The notes beneath the pieces were generated by a model. The model ran no database searches. It was not told where the DNA came from and saw only the letters and a list, made by a program, of their open reading frames with translations. The position numbers were made by a program, and so were the translations under genes. From DATGPD01 sp031423015 (lineage in GTDB: Bacteria > Planctomycetota > UBA1135 > UBA2386), in NCBI GenBank assembly GCA_031423015.1, contig JANPER010000059.1, positions 1 through 64,000 of the forward strand: a stretch of 64,000 bases of DNA, written 5' to 3'. The stretch's first letter is position 1; each line of letters opens with the position of its first letter. This document shows positions 8,978 through 17,889 of this stretch, in pieces.

Positions 8978-9379
8978 TCAGCCCTTCGCCGTCACGCTCA
9001 GCTTGAAAGTCTGCGACGTGCTGATCTTCGATCCCTTGGCCGTGACCGTCACGATCTGTGTTTCGACGATCTTCGCGGTAGGCGTGGCGACGAGGACGAA
9101 GTCTTTCTTCGAGTCCCCCGCCGGGATCGTGTCGCCATCCACGCGCACGCCTTCGGGAAGGTTCGCGAACGTGATGGTCACCGCGTCACCGAAGCCGGTC
9201 CGGTCGATGGAGATGGCGACCTTGTTGGAATCTCCCTGCGCCATCCGCTGGTCAGCGGGCGTAGAGAGGGCCAGCCTCGTTCCAGAAGGGCCGGAGGCGG
9301 CGGACTCGCCGCGGCAACCCATGGTTGCGCCGAGGACGGTGATGAACGACAGGGCGAGAATCGAGGAGATGTGCTTCAT
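8978..9379 (-). CDS. Putative lipoprotein with Ig-like fold
   Basis: A 133-residue protein. The N-terminus MKHISSILALSFITVLGA ends in TMGCRG, an atypical lipobox with Cys about 22. The rest alternates short beta-strand-like segments (VTITFANLPEGVRVDG, IVTVTAKGSKI) typical of Ig-like domains in planctomycete surface proteins. ATG 9379 has AAGGA 6 nt upstream. No enzyme motif is present. The role is unknown, perhaps envelope-associated. Confidence 0.6.
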   Translation of the reverse strand: MKHISSILALSFITVLGATMGCRGESAASGPSGTRLALSTPADQRMAQGDSNKVAISIDRTGFGDAVTITFANLPEGVRVDGDTIPAGDSKKDFVLVATPTAKIVETQIVTVTAKGSKISTSQTFKLSVTAKG

Positions 9380-9469
9380 GAGTGATCCTTCCGACCGTTC
9401 TGTGGCCGGGTTGCCGGTGGCAGGCAATCGCCGTGCCGGGTTGCGGCACAAACGACGCCGACGCATGGG

Positions 9470-9725
9470 ATGAAGGATCCCTTGCGATGGCACGCACTGA
9501 TCCAAGATCACCACGAAGGCTACATCAGCTGGGAGGCATACCACCAACTAGTACTAGTGGAGCGGGCGCGCTACGAAGTCGATCTGGCCCAAGCGTCATT
9601 ACGATGCGGTCGATCCCGCCAATCGCCTAGTGGCCCGCGAGCTGGAGCGCCGGTACGAAAAGGCCCTGGAATCACTGGCCGAGGTCGAGGAGGCGGCAGG
9701 GCGTCGGATCCGCGACGGCGAATGA
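9470..9725 (+). pseudogene. Remnant of a large serine recombinase
   Basis: The reading WHALIQDHHEGYISWEAYH resembles the W-x-V-LI-x-DHH-x-GYISW signature of the recombinase domain (PF07508 type). It is followed by the coiled-coil start ERARYEVDLA. One surplus A near 9590 shifts the frame; after it YDAVDPANRLVARELERRYE continues, as in Tn/IS607-like large serine recombinases, and ends at TGA 9723. The catalytic N-terminal domain is absent. It is the only mobile-element trace I can support in the window. Confidence 0.65.
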
Positions 9726-9854
9726 CCTGCAACGACAAGAAGGCGCGAGCGAAGGCGATCCGAGGGAGTTGAGCATGCCGCGCCACGAGGTGGCCGTCGA
9801 CGTGCCGCAGCGAGCACCCATGCAGGCGCCGCGAGGAGCGACGGTCGCGCTCGA

Positions 9855-10460
9855 TCACTCCGCATCGAGATCCGCGGTCTCCAGCAGCCGCGTCTCGATG
9901 CGCTTGACGATCCGCCGCACGGTCCGCTCCGAGCAGCCGCACTCGGCGGCGATTTCGGCGTGCGACCGTTGGTCGAGCTTGAGGCCGACGATGCGGCGCT
10001 CTTCGTCGTCGAGCTGCGCCAGCAGGTGGCGAAACGTGTCGACGAACTCCGCCGACTCTGCCGGCGTGGGCGCGCGGTCGGCGAGTTCGAATGCGGTCGC
10101 ATCGACCGCGCTGTCCGCGGACGGCGCCTCACGGCCGATGCCGCGCTTGCGGGCCAGATGGAACCGCGCGTTCTTGCGCGCCTTCGCCACCGTGATCGTG
10201 CACAGCAGGCGCCACAGGTCGTCGCCGGCGTCGAACACCAGGCCGCCGACTTGCACGCGCCGCAGAAAGGTCCGGCACGCCGAGTGGGCGATCTCGTCTG
10301 GATCGACGCGGCGCAGCACCCGCGATTGCAGTTGCGCGGCGGCGACCTTCTCGAGCAACGGTCCGTAGCGCGCGTAGAACTGGCTGGCGGCGACCTCGTC
10401 GCCCGCCTTGAGGCGCTCAACGATCTCGGACCACGTTCTCGCGTCGTCGGGCATGGCCAT
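9855..10460 (-). CDS. ECF-type sigma-70 family factor
   Basis: A 201-residue protein. Region 2 lies around FYARYGPLLEKVAAAQLQSR and DPDEIAHSACRTFL. Region 4 contains LDDEERRIVGLKLDQRSHAE then ECGCSERTVRRIVKRI, a helix-turn-helix. This pattern fits planctomycete ECF sigma factors paired with kinases. It lies immediately downstream of, and overlaps by 44 nt, the truncated kinase gene ending at 10417, so the two are probably co-transcribed. The start is ATG 10460 (ATGGCCATG; ATG 10454 is an alternative). Confidence 0.8.
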   Translation of the reverse strand: MAMPDDARTWSEIVERLKAGDEVAASQFYARYGPLLEKVAAAQLQSRVLRRVDPDEIAHSACRTFLRRVQVGGLVFDAGDDLWRLLCTITVAKARKNARFHLARKRGIGREAPSADSAVDATAFELADRAPTPAESAEFVDTFRHLLAQLDDEERRIVGLKLDQRSHAEIAAECGCSERTVRRIVKRIETRLLETADLDAE

Positions 10461-11997
10461 TGGTAGAGCTTGGTTGCAGGCGGATGTCTCCCAAGCGCCG
10501 ATACGCCCGCGCCGCCTCGCGCCGCACCTCGCCGCGATCGCCGTGCCGATCGAGGAAACTCTGGTAGAAGCCGAGCGCGTCCTCGAGCAGCCGCGCGACC
10601 ACGCGCTCGGTATGCGGCAGCTTGGCGAGCCGCGCCTCGGCGACGCGTGTCAGCATCTGGTCCACAGCGTCGCGCGCGGCGCGCAGGTTCGCTTCCGCGC
10701 CCTGGCGCAGCGCAATCTCGCGGGTGAGCGCATCGCCAAGCTGACGGTTGTACCAGAGGCCGCCGACGAGCAACGCGAGCGTGGCCAGCAGCGTGACCGC
10801 AATCAGCGCCGCGGTCACCGGCTTGCGCCGTAGCCACTTGACGGTGCGACCCAGCGCCGTGATCGGGCGCGCAAGGATCGGCAGGCCGTCGCGGGCCCTC
10901 GCGAGATCGTCGGCAAGCTCGGCGCAGCTCGAGTAACGCTTGGCCGGGTCCTTCTCGAGACAGTGCCGGCAGATCGTCTCGAGGTCGCGCGGCAGGCGCG
11001 GGCGCAGTCGGGATGGCGGCAGCGGATCGTCGGTCTTGATTTCGCGGTCGTTCGTCTGCTCCGGCGCCATGTAGGCCGGCGTACCGATCATCTCGCCGGT
11101 GCGCGTCTGTTCGCTGTCCTGGCCAGGCATGGGCGCGAGCCACTTCGCCACGCCAAAGTCGCTGATCTTCGGCACGCCATCGCGCGTCAGCAGCACGTTG
11201 CTCGGCTTCAGGTCGCGATGCACGATGCCGTGGTCGTGCGCGCACTGCACCGCACGCGCCAGCATCTCGATCAACGCGGCGGTCTCGGTGATCGTCGGCG
11301 TGCTCGCTTCGAGCTGTTCGGCCAGGTTGCCACCGTCGACGAACTCCAGCGCCAAGAACGCACGGCCCTCGTGCTCCGAGACCTCGTAGATCCCGACGAT
11401 GTTCGCGTGCTGGAGCCGCGCGACCGCCTCGGCTTCGGCGCGAAAGCGGGCAAGCTCGGTCGGACTGGCTTCGCGCCCGGCGCGCAGCATCTTGAGCGCG
11501 ACGCGCCGGTTGAGCCGAGTGTCGCGCGCTGCGAACACAACGCCCATGCCGCCGCGGCCGATCACGCCCGTGATCTCGTAGTGCGGGATCTCCGGCAGGC
11601 CGCCGCTCTCGGGTGGGGCCACCGGCTCGCCCAGCTCGCGCCCCGTCGACACGACGTGCGGGAAGCGGCGGCAGTACTCCTGCACCGACGGACGGTCGCC
11701 GAACAGTTGGCGTACGCGATACTCCTCGCGCAGCAGACGCAGCGTAATCGTCGAGTCGCGCAGCGACGCAAAGCGCGCGTGGTAGCCTTCGATCAACGGT
11801 CGCTGGCTGGTGCCGGCACGCCAAGCGAGTTCGAGTTCGATCGCGACGAGTTCCTCGAGGGTGCCAAGGTGCGTCACGGTGTCGGCGGCCGGCAGCACGC
11901 TCTCGATCGACAGCGGGCTACCCAAGGACCAAGCGCGTTCGAACCGGCGCCGAGCGTCCTCGTCGATCGCGTCGGGGAAGAAGCTGCCTTCAGCCAT
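10417..11997 (-). CDS. Ser/Thr protein kinase with internal kinase-domain deletion and truncated tail
   Basis: A 526-residue protein. Kinase motifs are GRGGMGVVF, Lys169, HRDLKPSN (Asp262), DFG Asp280 and GTPAYMAPEQ. Directly after REIKT (break near 11031) it jumps to DDPLPPSRLRPRLPRDLETI. The segment that should hold D-x-YSLG and helices F-G, roughly 40 residues, is missing in frame. A membrane helix lies at about 395-417. The C-terminal TPR-like part stops after YRRLGDIRLQ and the rest is frame noise overlapping the sigma gene, so the tail also looks truncated. It is probably inactive or misassembled. Start ATG 11997 (TTG 12003 also in frame). Confidence 0.7.
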   Translation of the reverse strand: MAEGSFFPDAIDEDARRRFERAWSLGSPLSIESVLPAADTVTHLGTLEELVAIELELAWRAGTSQRPLIEGYHARFASLRDSTITLRLLREEYRVRQLFGDRPSVQEYCRRFPHVVSTGRELGEPVAPPESGGLPEIPHYEITGVIGRGGMGVVFAARDTRLNRRVALKMLRAGREASPTELARFRAEAEAVARLQHANIVGIYEVSEHEGRAFLALEFVDGGNLAEQLEASTPTITETAALIEMLARAVQCAHDHGIVHRDLKPSNVLLTRDGVPKISDFGVAKWLAPMPGQDSEQTRTGEMIGTPAYMAPEQTNDREIKTDDPLPPSRLRPRLPRDLETICRHCLEKDPAKRYSSCAELADDLARARDGLPILARPITALGRTVKWLRRKPVTAALIAVTLLATLALLVGGLWYNRQLGDALTREIALRQGAEANLRAARDAVDQMLTRVAEARLAKLPHTERVVARLLEDALGFYQSFLDRHGDRGEVRREAARAYRRLGDIRLQPSSTNGHARRRENVVRDR

Positions 11998-12134
11998 CAG
12001 CAAACCTGTGGCCCGGAGCCTACCCCGGCGCCGCGGGTTCCGCGGCCAAACGCCGCCGGGATCGGGACATCCAACCTCGTCACGCTGATCCTGGGCGACG
12101 TCTGAAATCGCGCGGGCACACCTGCACCCGTCGC

Positions 12135-12749
12135 TCAGGCGCTCGCCGCGACCTCGATGCCTCGGGCGCGCAGTTCGCCGGCCAGGCGCAGCAGCGCTCG
12201 ACCGAGCAGTTGCCGGGTCGCGTCTTCGCTACGCCCCATGACTTCGGCGATCATCCGGTGCGGCAGCCGGACCACCCGCGCCAGCGTGATGACTTCGCGA
12301 TGTTCGTCGGACAGTGCACCGAGCGATGCCCCTACCGCGGTCGCGGTCTCGTTGCCAACGGCCTCTTGACTGGGGGTCACCAGGTTCGCGAGCGCAGAGA
12401 ACGGGGCGTAGTCGATCGCACACTCTTCGCGACCCTGATCGCGCTTGTCGACGTGATGCAGGCGATGCTTTTGCCGGATCTTGTTGAGCGCCGCGGTGAA
12501 CAACCAGGCGCGAAACCGCTCCTCACCACGAAACTCGAAGACGTCGCGCGTGGTCAGCAACTGCCGGCACACCGACTGCACAACGTCGACGCTCGATTCC
12601 CGCGGGCGCAGGCCAGGACCGAGGCGCGCGTGCACGAAGGCGTGCAGCTGCGGTAGGTAGCGCTCGAGAAGGGCGTCGAGCGCGACGCGGTCGCCGGACG
12701 ACGCCTGCGCGAACAGCTCGCCGAACAGAGGGGCGCTGCCTGGGTCCAC
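12135..12749 (-). CDS. ECF-type sigma factor divergent from a kinase gene
   Basis: A 204-residue protein. Region 2 includes FELFAQ-like helices, SVDVVQSVCRQLL and FRAWLFTAALNKIRQKHR. Region 4 includes LSDEHREVITLARVVRLPHR then MIAEVMGRSEDATRQLLGRA. I chose GTG 12749 because a TATGCT box lies 8 nt before it; ATG 12791 is the alternative. It is transcribed away from the kinase at 12999, so the two would share a 250-nt control region. Confidence 0.78.
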   Translation of the reverse strand: MDPGSAPLFGELFAQASSGDRVALDALLERYLPQLHAFVHARLGPGLRPRESSVDVVQSVCRQLLTTRDVFEFRGEERFRAWLFTAALNKIRQKHRLHHVDKRDQGREECAIDYAPFSALANLVTPSQEAVGNETATAVGASLGALSDEHREVITLARVVRLPHRMIAEVMGRSEDATRQLLGRALLRLAGELRARGIEVAASA

Positions 12750-12757
12750 GGCGGAGG

Positions 12758-12763
12758 AGCATA
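12758..12763 (-). promoter_or_regulatory. -10 box TATGCT for the sigma gene
   Basis: TATGCT on the minus strand ends 8 nt before GTG 12749, so the transcript would begin at or near the start codon. Confidence 0.4.
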
Positions 12764-12984
12764 GCTGAGGCGAGCCGGGGAAGGTTGGCATGCGAGGACA
12801 GCGGCGGCAGCGGGGGTCGCGTTCGCGGCTCACGAAGAAAAAGCAGATTCCACGGCACGGCACGCCCGGCCTGGGATCCAGCGACCGGCGCCGCCGCGCG
12901 AGCGCGACCGCGGTCACCCCAATCCCCGACGGACCAGCCCGGTCGAACGCGTTGCGCGCGCGGAGCGACGGTGACCTGGGCGAC

Positions 12985-12990
12985 TACACT
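12985..12990 (+). promoter_or_regulatory. -10 box TACACT for the kinase gene
   Basis: TACACT ends 8 nt before GTG 12999. No Shine-Dalgarno sequence is visible between them. Confidence 0.4.
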
Positions 12991-12998
12991 GCCTGCCC

Positions 12999-15797
12999 GT
13001 GAGCACCGTTCCCCCCGACATCGCCGACGTCGCCTGCGGGCGCTTGCTCGCGGTTGGCCCAGACCAACAAGAAGCCGTCTTGGCCGAACTCTGTCGCTTG
13101 CACCCCGACCACGAAAAGGGGTTGCGGCACCTGCACGCCGAGCTGCGCGGAACGGATCGACTGCTGCAGGACAACCTGGTGACGGCGCCGCCCGACGACG
13201 ACCCGAAGTCGATCGGCGCCTTCAACGTCCTCCGCCGGCTCGGCGACGGCGCGTTCGGCGTCGTCTATCTGTGCGCGCAGACGGCGCCGATCGAACGGCA
13301 CGTCGCGGTCAAGGTGTTGCGGCCTGGTGCCGGCAGCCGCCAGACCCTGCTGCGCTTCGAAGCCGAGCGCCAGGTGCTGGCGCGCATGAACCATCCGGCG
13401 ATCGCCAACGTGTTCGATGCCGGTGCGTTGCCGGACGGCAGGCCCTACTTCGTGATGGAGTACGTCGACGGCGCGCCGATCACGACGTTCTGCGATCAGC
13501 GTCGTCTGCCAGTGGCCGAGCGGCTGGCCTTGTTCCTGGCGCTCTGCGACGGCGTGCAGCACGCCCACCAGAAAGGCGTCATCCACCGCGACCTCAAACC
13601 ATCGAACGTGTTGGTCTGCGATCAACAAGGCCGAGTGCAGCCGAAGATCATCGACTTTGGCCTCGCCAAGGTGATGCGCGATCCGCGCACCACCAATGCC
13701 GAACTCACCGAGGCCGGCCGTGTGCTCGGGACTCCCGGCTTCATGAGCCCGGAACAGGGGGACGGCAAGCATGACGACGTAGACACCAGGTCGGATGTGT
13801 TCTCGCTCGGCGTGATCCTCTACGTGCTCCTCACCAGCGAGATGCCCTGGCGACGGGGCGAGTCGACCGCCGACACCGCGCCGCTACGGCCGAGTGCCCG
13901 ACTCGCTGGCGACAACAGGCAGTCCACCTCGATTGGCGCGCCGCGCGCCGACGAACCACACCGGGTGCGGTCGCAGGTGCGCGGCGACCTCGACTGGATC
14001 GCGATGCGGGCGCTCGAGCGCGAACGCGATCGACGTTACCAGTCGGTGCAGGAGCTGGCGGAGGACCTGCGGCGACATCAGCGGCACGAACCCGTGCTGG
14101 CCGGCCCACCTTCGACCATGTACCGGCTGCGCAAGATGGCGCGCCGCTATCGCATGCAATGCGTGGCCGCCGCCGCGGTTCTCGTGTCGCTGCTGCTCGG
14201 TTTGCTTGGTACCTGGCGCTATGCCAACCGAGCGTACGACAACCTGCAGCGCTTCGAGATCCTGGCGATCGGCAGCCGCCTCGCGCTGGCACGCGCGAGC
14301 GCGAGCAACCTCTACCCACCGTGGCCTGAGCGTCTCACCGACTTCGATCGCTGGCTGCGGGAGCACGGCGATCCACTGCGAGCCGAACTGCCGCGTCTCC
14401 GCACGGCGCTGGCTGAGTTGCGCGCGCAAGCGCTGCCGTACACCGACGCCGATCGAGACCTGGATCGACAGAGGCACCCGGTCACCGCCGAGATCGAGAA
14501 GCGGCGCGCGACGATCGTGTACACCGAGGCCCTGCTCGACCATCCGTCGGTGCAGTCCGACGACCGCGAGCAGGTACGCCAGACTCTGAGTGGTCACCGC
14601 GACAAGATGCGCGCCGAGCTTGTCGCCCTCGAGCCGCAGCAGCAGGAACGGCGAACGTGGCGGTTTGTCAACGGCAGCCAGCAGTTCCTGCACGACACGA
14701 TGGTGGGGCTCGCGGACGACCTCACACAGTTCTGCGCGGCCGAGAGCTGCGTCACCGAGGTGATCGCAGCGCAACGCGACGAGATCGTCACCGAGATGGC
14801 GAACGCAGAGCAGAGGCGCGAGTTGTGGCAGCGCACGTTGGAGGCGATCGCGAGCGATCCGCGTTTCGCCGGCCTACGGCTGCAACCGCAGGTGGGCCTG
14901 GTACCGCTGGGGCCCGATCCCGAATCCGGACTGCAGGAGTTCTATCACTTGCGATCCGGACCCGTGGGCGGTGCCGTTCCAGCCCGGGGAGCCGACGGCC
15001 GTCTCGACCTCGACCTCAAGGCCGGCATCGTGTTCGTGCTCATCCCGGGTGGACGTTCGCTGCACGGCGCGCAGAGCAACGACCCGACTGCGCCCGGCTA
15101 CGACCCGGACGCCAAGGCCGACTCGCCGGTACACGCGCTGGCTCTGGCGCCCTTCTTTCTCGGCAAGCACGAGGTCACCCAGAGTCAGTGGTGGTATCTG
15201 ACCGACACGCTTCCCAGTCACTTCCACAAGAGCACCGTGACGAGACCTGGGCACGAGATCACGCTGCGTCATCCGGTGGAGAACGTCACCTGGCAAGACG
15301 GTCAGCGGGGACTGCGCAAGCAGGGCCTCGAACTGCCGACCGAAGCGCAGTGGGAGTACGCGTGCCGTGCCGGCAGCACCACGATCTGGCCCACGGGCGA
15401 CACGCCAGACACCCTGGCACAGTTCGCGCACGTCGGGAACGTCGACGACCGAGACGGCGGCGCCGATGCCAACCAGGCGGCCAACGATCGCTTTCACGCT
15501 GAGGTGGGCAGCTTGCTGGCCAACGCCTTCGGCCTGCACGACATGGTCGGCAACGTCGCCGAGTGGTGCCGCGACCACTTCAGCTCGCTCGCCTATCTGT
15601 TGACGCCTCGCCCCGGCGATGGCCTGCGCCCAGTCCCCGAGGTGCAGATGCGGGTCGTGCGCGGTGGGACCTTCGAGGATCGTGCGTACGAGGGCGCGTC
15701 GGCGGCGCGGCACCCGATGTCGCACAGCACGCGCGCGAGGTATCTCGGGGTCAGAGCGGCGCGGCGCGTGCAGGGGCTAGAGCCGGACGGCAAGTAG
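12999..15797 (+). CDS. Membrane Ser/Thr protein kinase with C-terminal FGE/SUMF1-like domain
   Basis: A 932-residue protein with the same layout as the gene at 2833. The kinase domain has GDGAFGVVY, Lys105, HRDLKPSN with Asp198 and Lys200, DFG Asp219 and GTPGFMSPEQ. A membrane helix lies at about 386-406, then a charged helical region. The linker GLRLQPQVGLVPL and an FGE-like domain from about 678 follow (EAQWEYACRAGST, LHDMVGNVAEWCRDHF, VVRGGTF). All catalytic kinase residues are present, so it should be active. It starts at GTG 12999. Confidence 0.88.
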   Translation: MSTVPPDIADVACGRLLAVGPDQQEAVLAELCRLHPDHEKGLRHLHAELRGTDRLLQDNLVTAPPDDDPKSIGAFNVLRRLGDGAFGVVYLCAQTAPIERHVAVKVLRPGAGSRQTLLRFEAERQVLARMNHPAIANVFDAGALPDGRPYFVMEYVDGAPITTFCDQRRLPVAERLALFLALCDGVQHAHQKGVIHRDLKPSNVLVCDQQGRVQPKIIDFGLAKVMRDPRTTNAELTEAGRVLGTPGFMSPEQGDGKHDDVDTRSDVFSLGVILYVLLTSEMPWRRGESTADTAPLRPSARLAGDNRQSTSIGAPRADEPHRVRSQVRGDLDWIAMRALERERDRRYQSVQELAEDLRRHQRHEPVLAGPPSTMYRLRKMARRYRMQCVAAAAVLVSLLLGLLGTWRYANRAYDNLQRFEILAIGSRLALARASASNLYPPWPERLTDFDRWLREHGDPLRAELPRLRTALAELRAQALPYTDADRDLDRQRHPVTAEIEKRRATIVYTEALLDHPSVQSDDREQVRQTLSGHRDKMRAELVALEPQQQERRTWRFVNGSQQFLHDTMVGLADDLTQFCAAESCVTEVIAAQRDEIVTEMANAEQRRELWQRTLEAIASDPRFAGLRLQPQVGLVPLGPDPESGLQEFYHLRSGPVGGAVPARGADGRLDLDLKAGIVFVLIPGGRSLHGAQSNDPTAPGYDPDAKADSPVHALALAPFFLGKHEVTQSQWWYLTDTLPSHFHKSTVTRPGHEITLRHPVENVTWQDGQRGLRKQGLELPTEAQWEYACRAGSTTIWPTGDTPDTLAQFAHVGNVDDRDGGADANQAANDRFHAEVGSLLANAFGLHDMVGNVAEWCRDHFSSLAYLLTPRPGDGLRPVPEVQMRVVRGGTFEDRAYEGASAARHPMSHSTRARYLGVRAARRVQGLEPDGK

Positions 15798-15858
15798 CCC
15801 GCGACGCAAGCGACCACGTCCTCGCTATGCTGCGCGCGTCATTCCTTCGGAGACTCGC

Positions 15859-17145
15859 ATGCAACCTCGACTCCTTCTCGTGGCGGGGGCGCTGGCTATC
15901 AGCGGCGCAGCACCAGACACGGCCGCCGATCCCTGGCAACCGCATCGCACGCTCAAGGTGCTCTACGCTGGCTCGGCGGGTGGCACGCGCGAGAAGGCGT
16001 TCGACGCCTTCCTGCGCGAGCACTTCGACACCGTGGGCGTGATCGCGCTCGACAAGCTGACGATGGCCAGCGCCGCGGACTACGACGTGGTGATCGCCGA
16101 CTGGGTGAGCCAGTACGGCAACGACGGTTACCCCAAGAACGCGAACTCACTGCACGGCGCGCCGGCCAAGCTCGGCCCCGAGTTCACCAAGCCGTTCCTC
16201 GCGATGAGCTACGTCGGCACGCAGGTTCGCGCCGGCTACAAACTCGACTGGCTTTGACTGTGTCTCGGCAATCGGGCGCACGGGTTGCGCTCGGAACACG
16301 TGGTCTTCCACGCACCTCTGGAGGCGGGCGTCACGTTGGAAGGCGACCCCTGGGATGAGGCGGCCGACGGTCAGCGCACGTGGATCGTGCAGACTGGCAA
16401 GGAGGGCAAAGAGAACGACTACGGCGTGGTGTCCGACGGCCACGGCTTCGAGGACTCACCCGACTGCGAGCGCATCTCGGGCGGCGTGAACAGCAAAGGG
16501 CCGCTCGCGGTGGCGATCGGCCGCCAGGCCAACATGCTGCAGTGGGGCTTCTACTGCGCGCCCGATCGCATGACCGAGAGCGCGCGCAAGGTGTTCCTGA
16601 ACGCGCTGGTCTACATGCGGCAGTTCGACGGCGGGAAGCCGCTGGTCGCCAAGAAGTCGATCGGGCGCGGTTGGCTGCGGCAGTACGCCGACGCGGTGAG
16701 CAAGCTCACGCCGGCGCAACGCCAGGAGACCGGCGAGCGAACGTACGCGGCCTACCTGCGCACCAAGTTCCCGGCTGAGCTGCTCGACGGCGACGATGTG
16801 GTCAACAAGCTCAACGCTTGGTTGCAGGCCAACGAGGAACGCTTCGGCGCGAGCGAGAAGCGCGAGGTCGCCATCGACGTCGACCTCGTGGAGCTAGGCA
16901 CGTCCAATCGCACGACGGCTTTCTTCGCGGCGGTGATCGCTCGGCTGGAGAAAGACGCCGCCGATCCGCTCGCGGCGCGCCTGATCGCGCGCTACCTGCC
17001 CAAGGATGTCGAAGGCACCGCGGCCGGCGTGCGCGGGTTCTTGGAACGTAATCGCGCGAGCCTGTTCTTCAGCGACGTCGGCGGCTACCGCTGGTTCGTC
17101 GACCCGCGGCCGCGCGCGGCGTCGCCCGCACCGAGCAAGAACTGA
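15859..17145 (+). CDS. Secreted ThuA-like protein with in-frame UGA (candidate selenoprotein)
   Basis: Read through UGA 16255-16257 the product has 428 residues. It has a signal peptide (MQPRLLLVAGALAISGAA), an alpha/beta ThuA-like domain (VLYAGSAGGTREKAF, YDVVIADW) and no other stop before 17145. The UGA is codon 133 in KLDWL-UGA-LCLGNRAHG. I recall Cys at this place in relatives (C-x-C), so selenocysteine would give U-x-C. The second half has VSDGHGFEDSP and QWGFYCAPDRMTESARKVF. A hairpin at 16272-16294 lies at the right distance for a SECIS element. Alternatives are a nonsense mutation or a TGC/TGT-to-TGA base error. Substrate unknown. Confidence 0.6.
16272..16294 (+). promoter_or_regulatory. 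Candidate bacterial SECIS hairpin
   Basis: TCGGGCGCA pairs with TGCGCTCGG (9 bp, two wobbles) around loop CGGGT. The loop begins 24 nt after the UGA and its second base is G, as expected for the SelB-binding bacterial SECIS loop. Confidence 0.45.
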
Positions 17146-17184
17146 AGCGTTCAGCGCCGCGCAACTTGCGGCACCGACCGCAGC

Positions 17185-17742
17185 TCAGCGCACAAACTCC
17201 GCGCGCAGCAATCCATAGAAGTACGCGTCCTGCACTTCGCCGGACACCCGCCAGCGCGCGCGCAGCAGGCCTTCGCGCTGAAAGCCCAGGCGCTCGAGCA
17301 GCCGCACCGATGGCGCGTTGCGGGGGTCGACGTCGGCCTCGATGCGCTCCATGCCGAGCGTGTCGAACGCGTGTGTCAGCGCGCAGCGCACGGCTTCGCT
17401 CGCCATGCCTTGCCCCTGTGCCGCACGCGACAGCGCGTAACCGACCTCGCAGCGCGCGTGCGCGCGCTCCAACGCGAATAGCGCACACTGGCCGAGCAAG
17501 CGATCCGTCGCGCGGTCAGCGATTGCCCACGGGTAGACCTCGCGCGCGCGCATGTCGGCCAGGATGCTCTCCACCTTGGCCTCGGCTTGGGCCCGCTCGG
17601 TGTACGCGGGATAGCTCCAGTAGCGCATGACGACGGGATCGCCGTGCATGGCGAACAGATCGTCGACGTCGCGAACGGTGAATGGTCGCAGCCGCAGCCG
17701 CGGCGATTCCAGGGTTGGCACGGGCGGGATGGCTTCGGTCAT
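17185..17742 (-). CDS. GNAT-family N-acetyltransferase (RimJ/RimL-like)
   Basis: A 185-residue protein that would transfer acetyl from acetyl-CoA to an amine, classically a protein N-terminus or a small molecule. It starts with TLESPRLRLRPFTVRDVDDL, typical of this group. The CoA-binding motif is ALSRAAQGQGMASEAVR (Q-x-x-G-x-A form). The C-terminal part has NAPSVRLLERLGFQREG. The length is normal. It is convergent with the ThuA-like gene and about 150 nt from the M14 start on the other strand. The substrate cannot be inferred. Confidence 0.85.
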   Translation of the reverse strand: MTEAIPPVPTLESPRLRLRPFTVRDVDDLFAMHGDPVVMRYWSYPAYTERAQAEAKVESILADMRAREVYPWAIADRATDRLLGQCALFALERAHARCEVGYALSRAAQGQGMASEAVRCALTHAFDTLGMERIEADVDPRNAPSVRLLERLGFQREGLLRARWRVSGEVQDAYFYGLLRAEFVR

Positions 17743-17877
17743 CGAACGCGCTCAGACCCTCTGCATCGTGACCCGGCGCCCCTGTGCATGCACGCCGCAT
17801 CTGCCGTAGAGGGGCGTCTCGCACGCGGTGGCGGGGCGGCGGATGGCACCTCTGCATGCCAGTCCCCGCCGAGGCCC

Positions 17878-17883
17878 TACGCT
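17878..17883 (+). promoter_or_regulatory. -10 box TACGCT for the M14 gene
   Basis: TACGCT ends 6 nt before ATG 17890, with no ribosome-binding site between. Confidence 0.4.
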
Positions 17884-17889
17884 GCCGCG

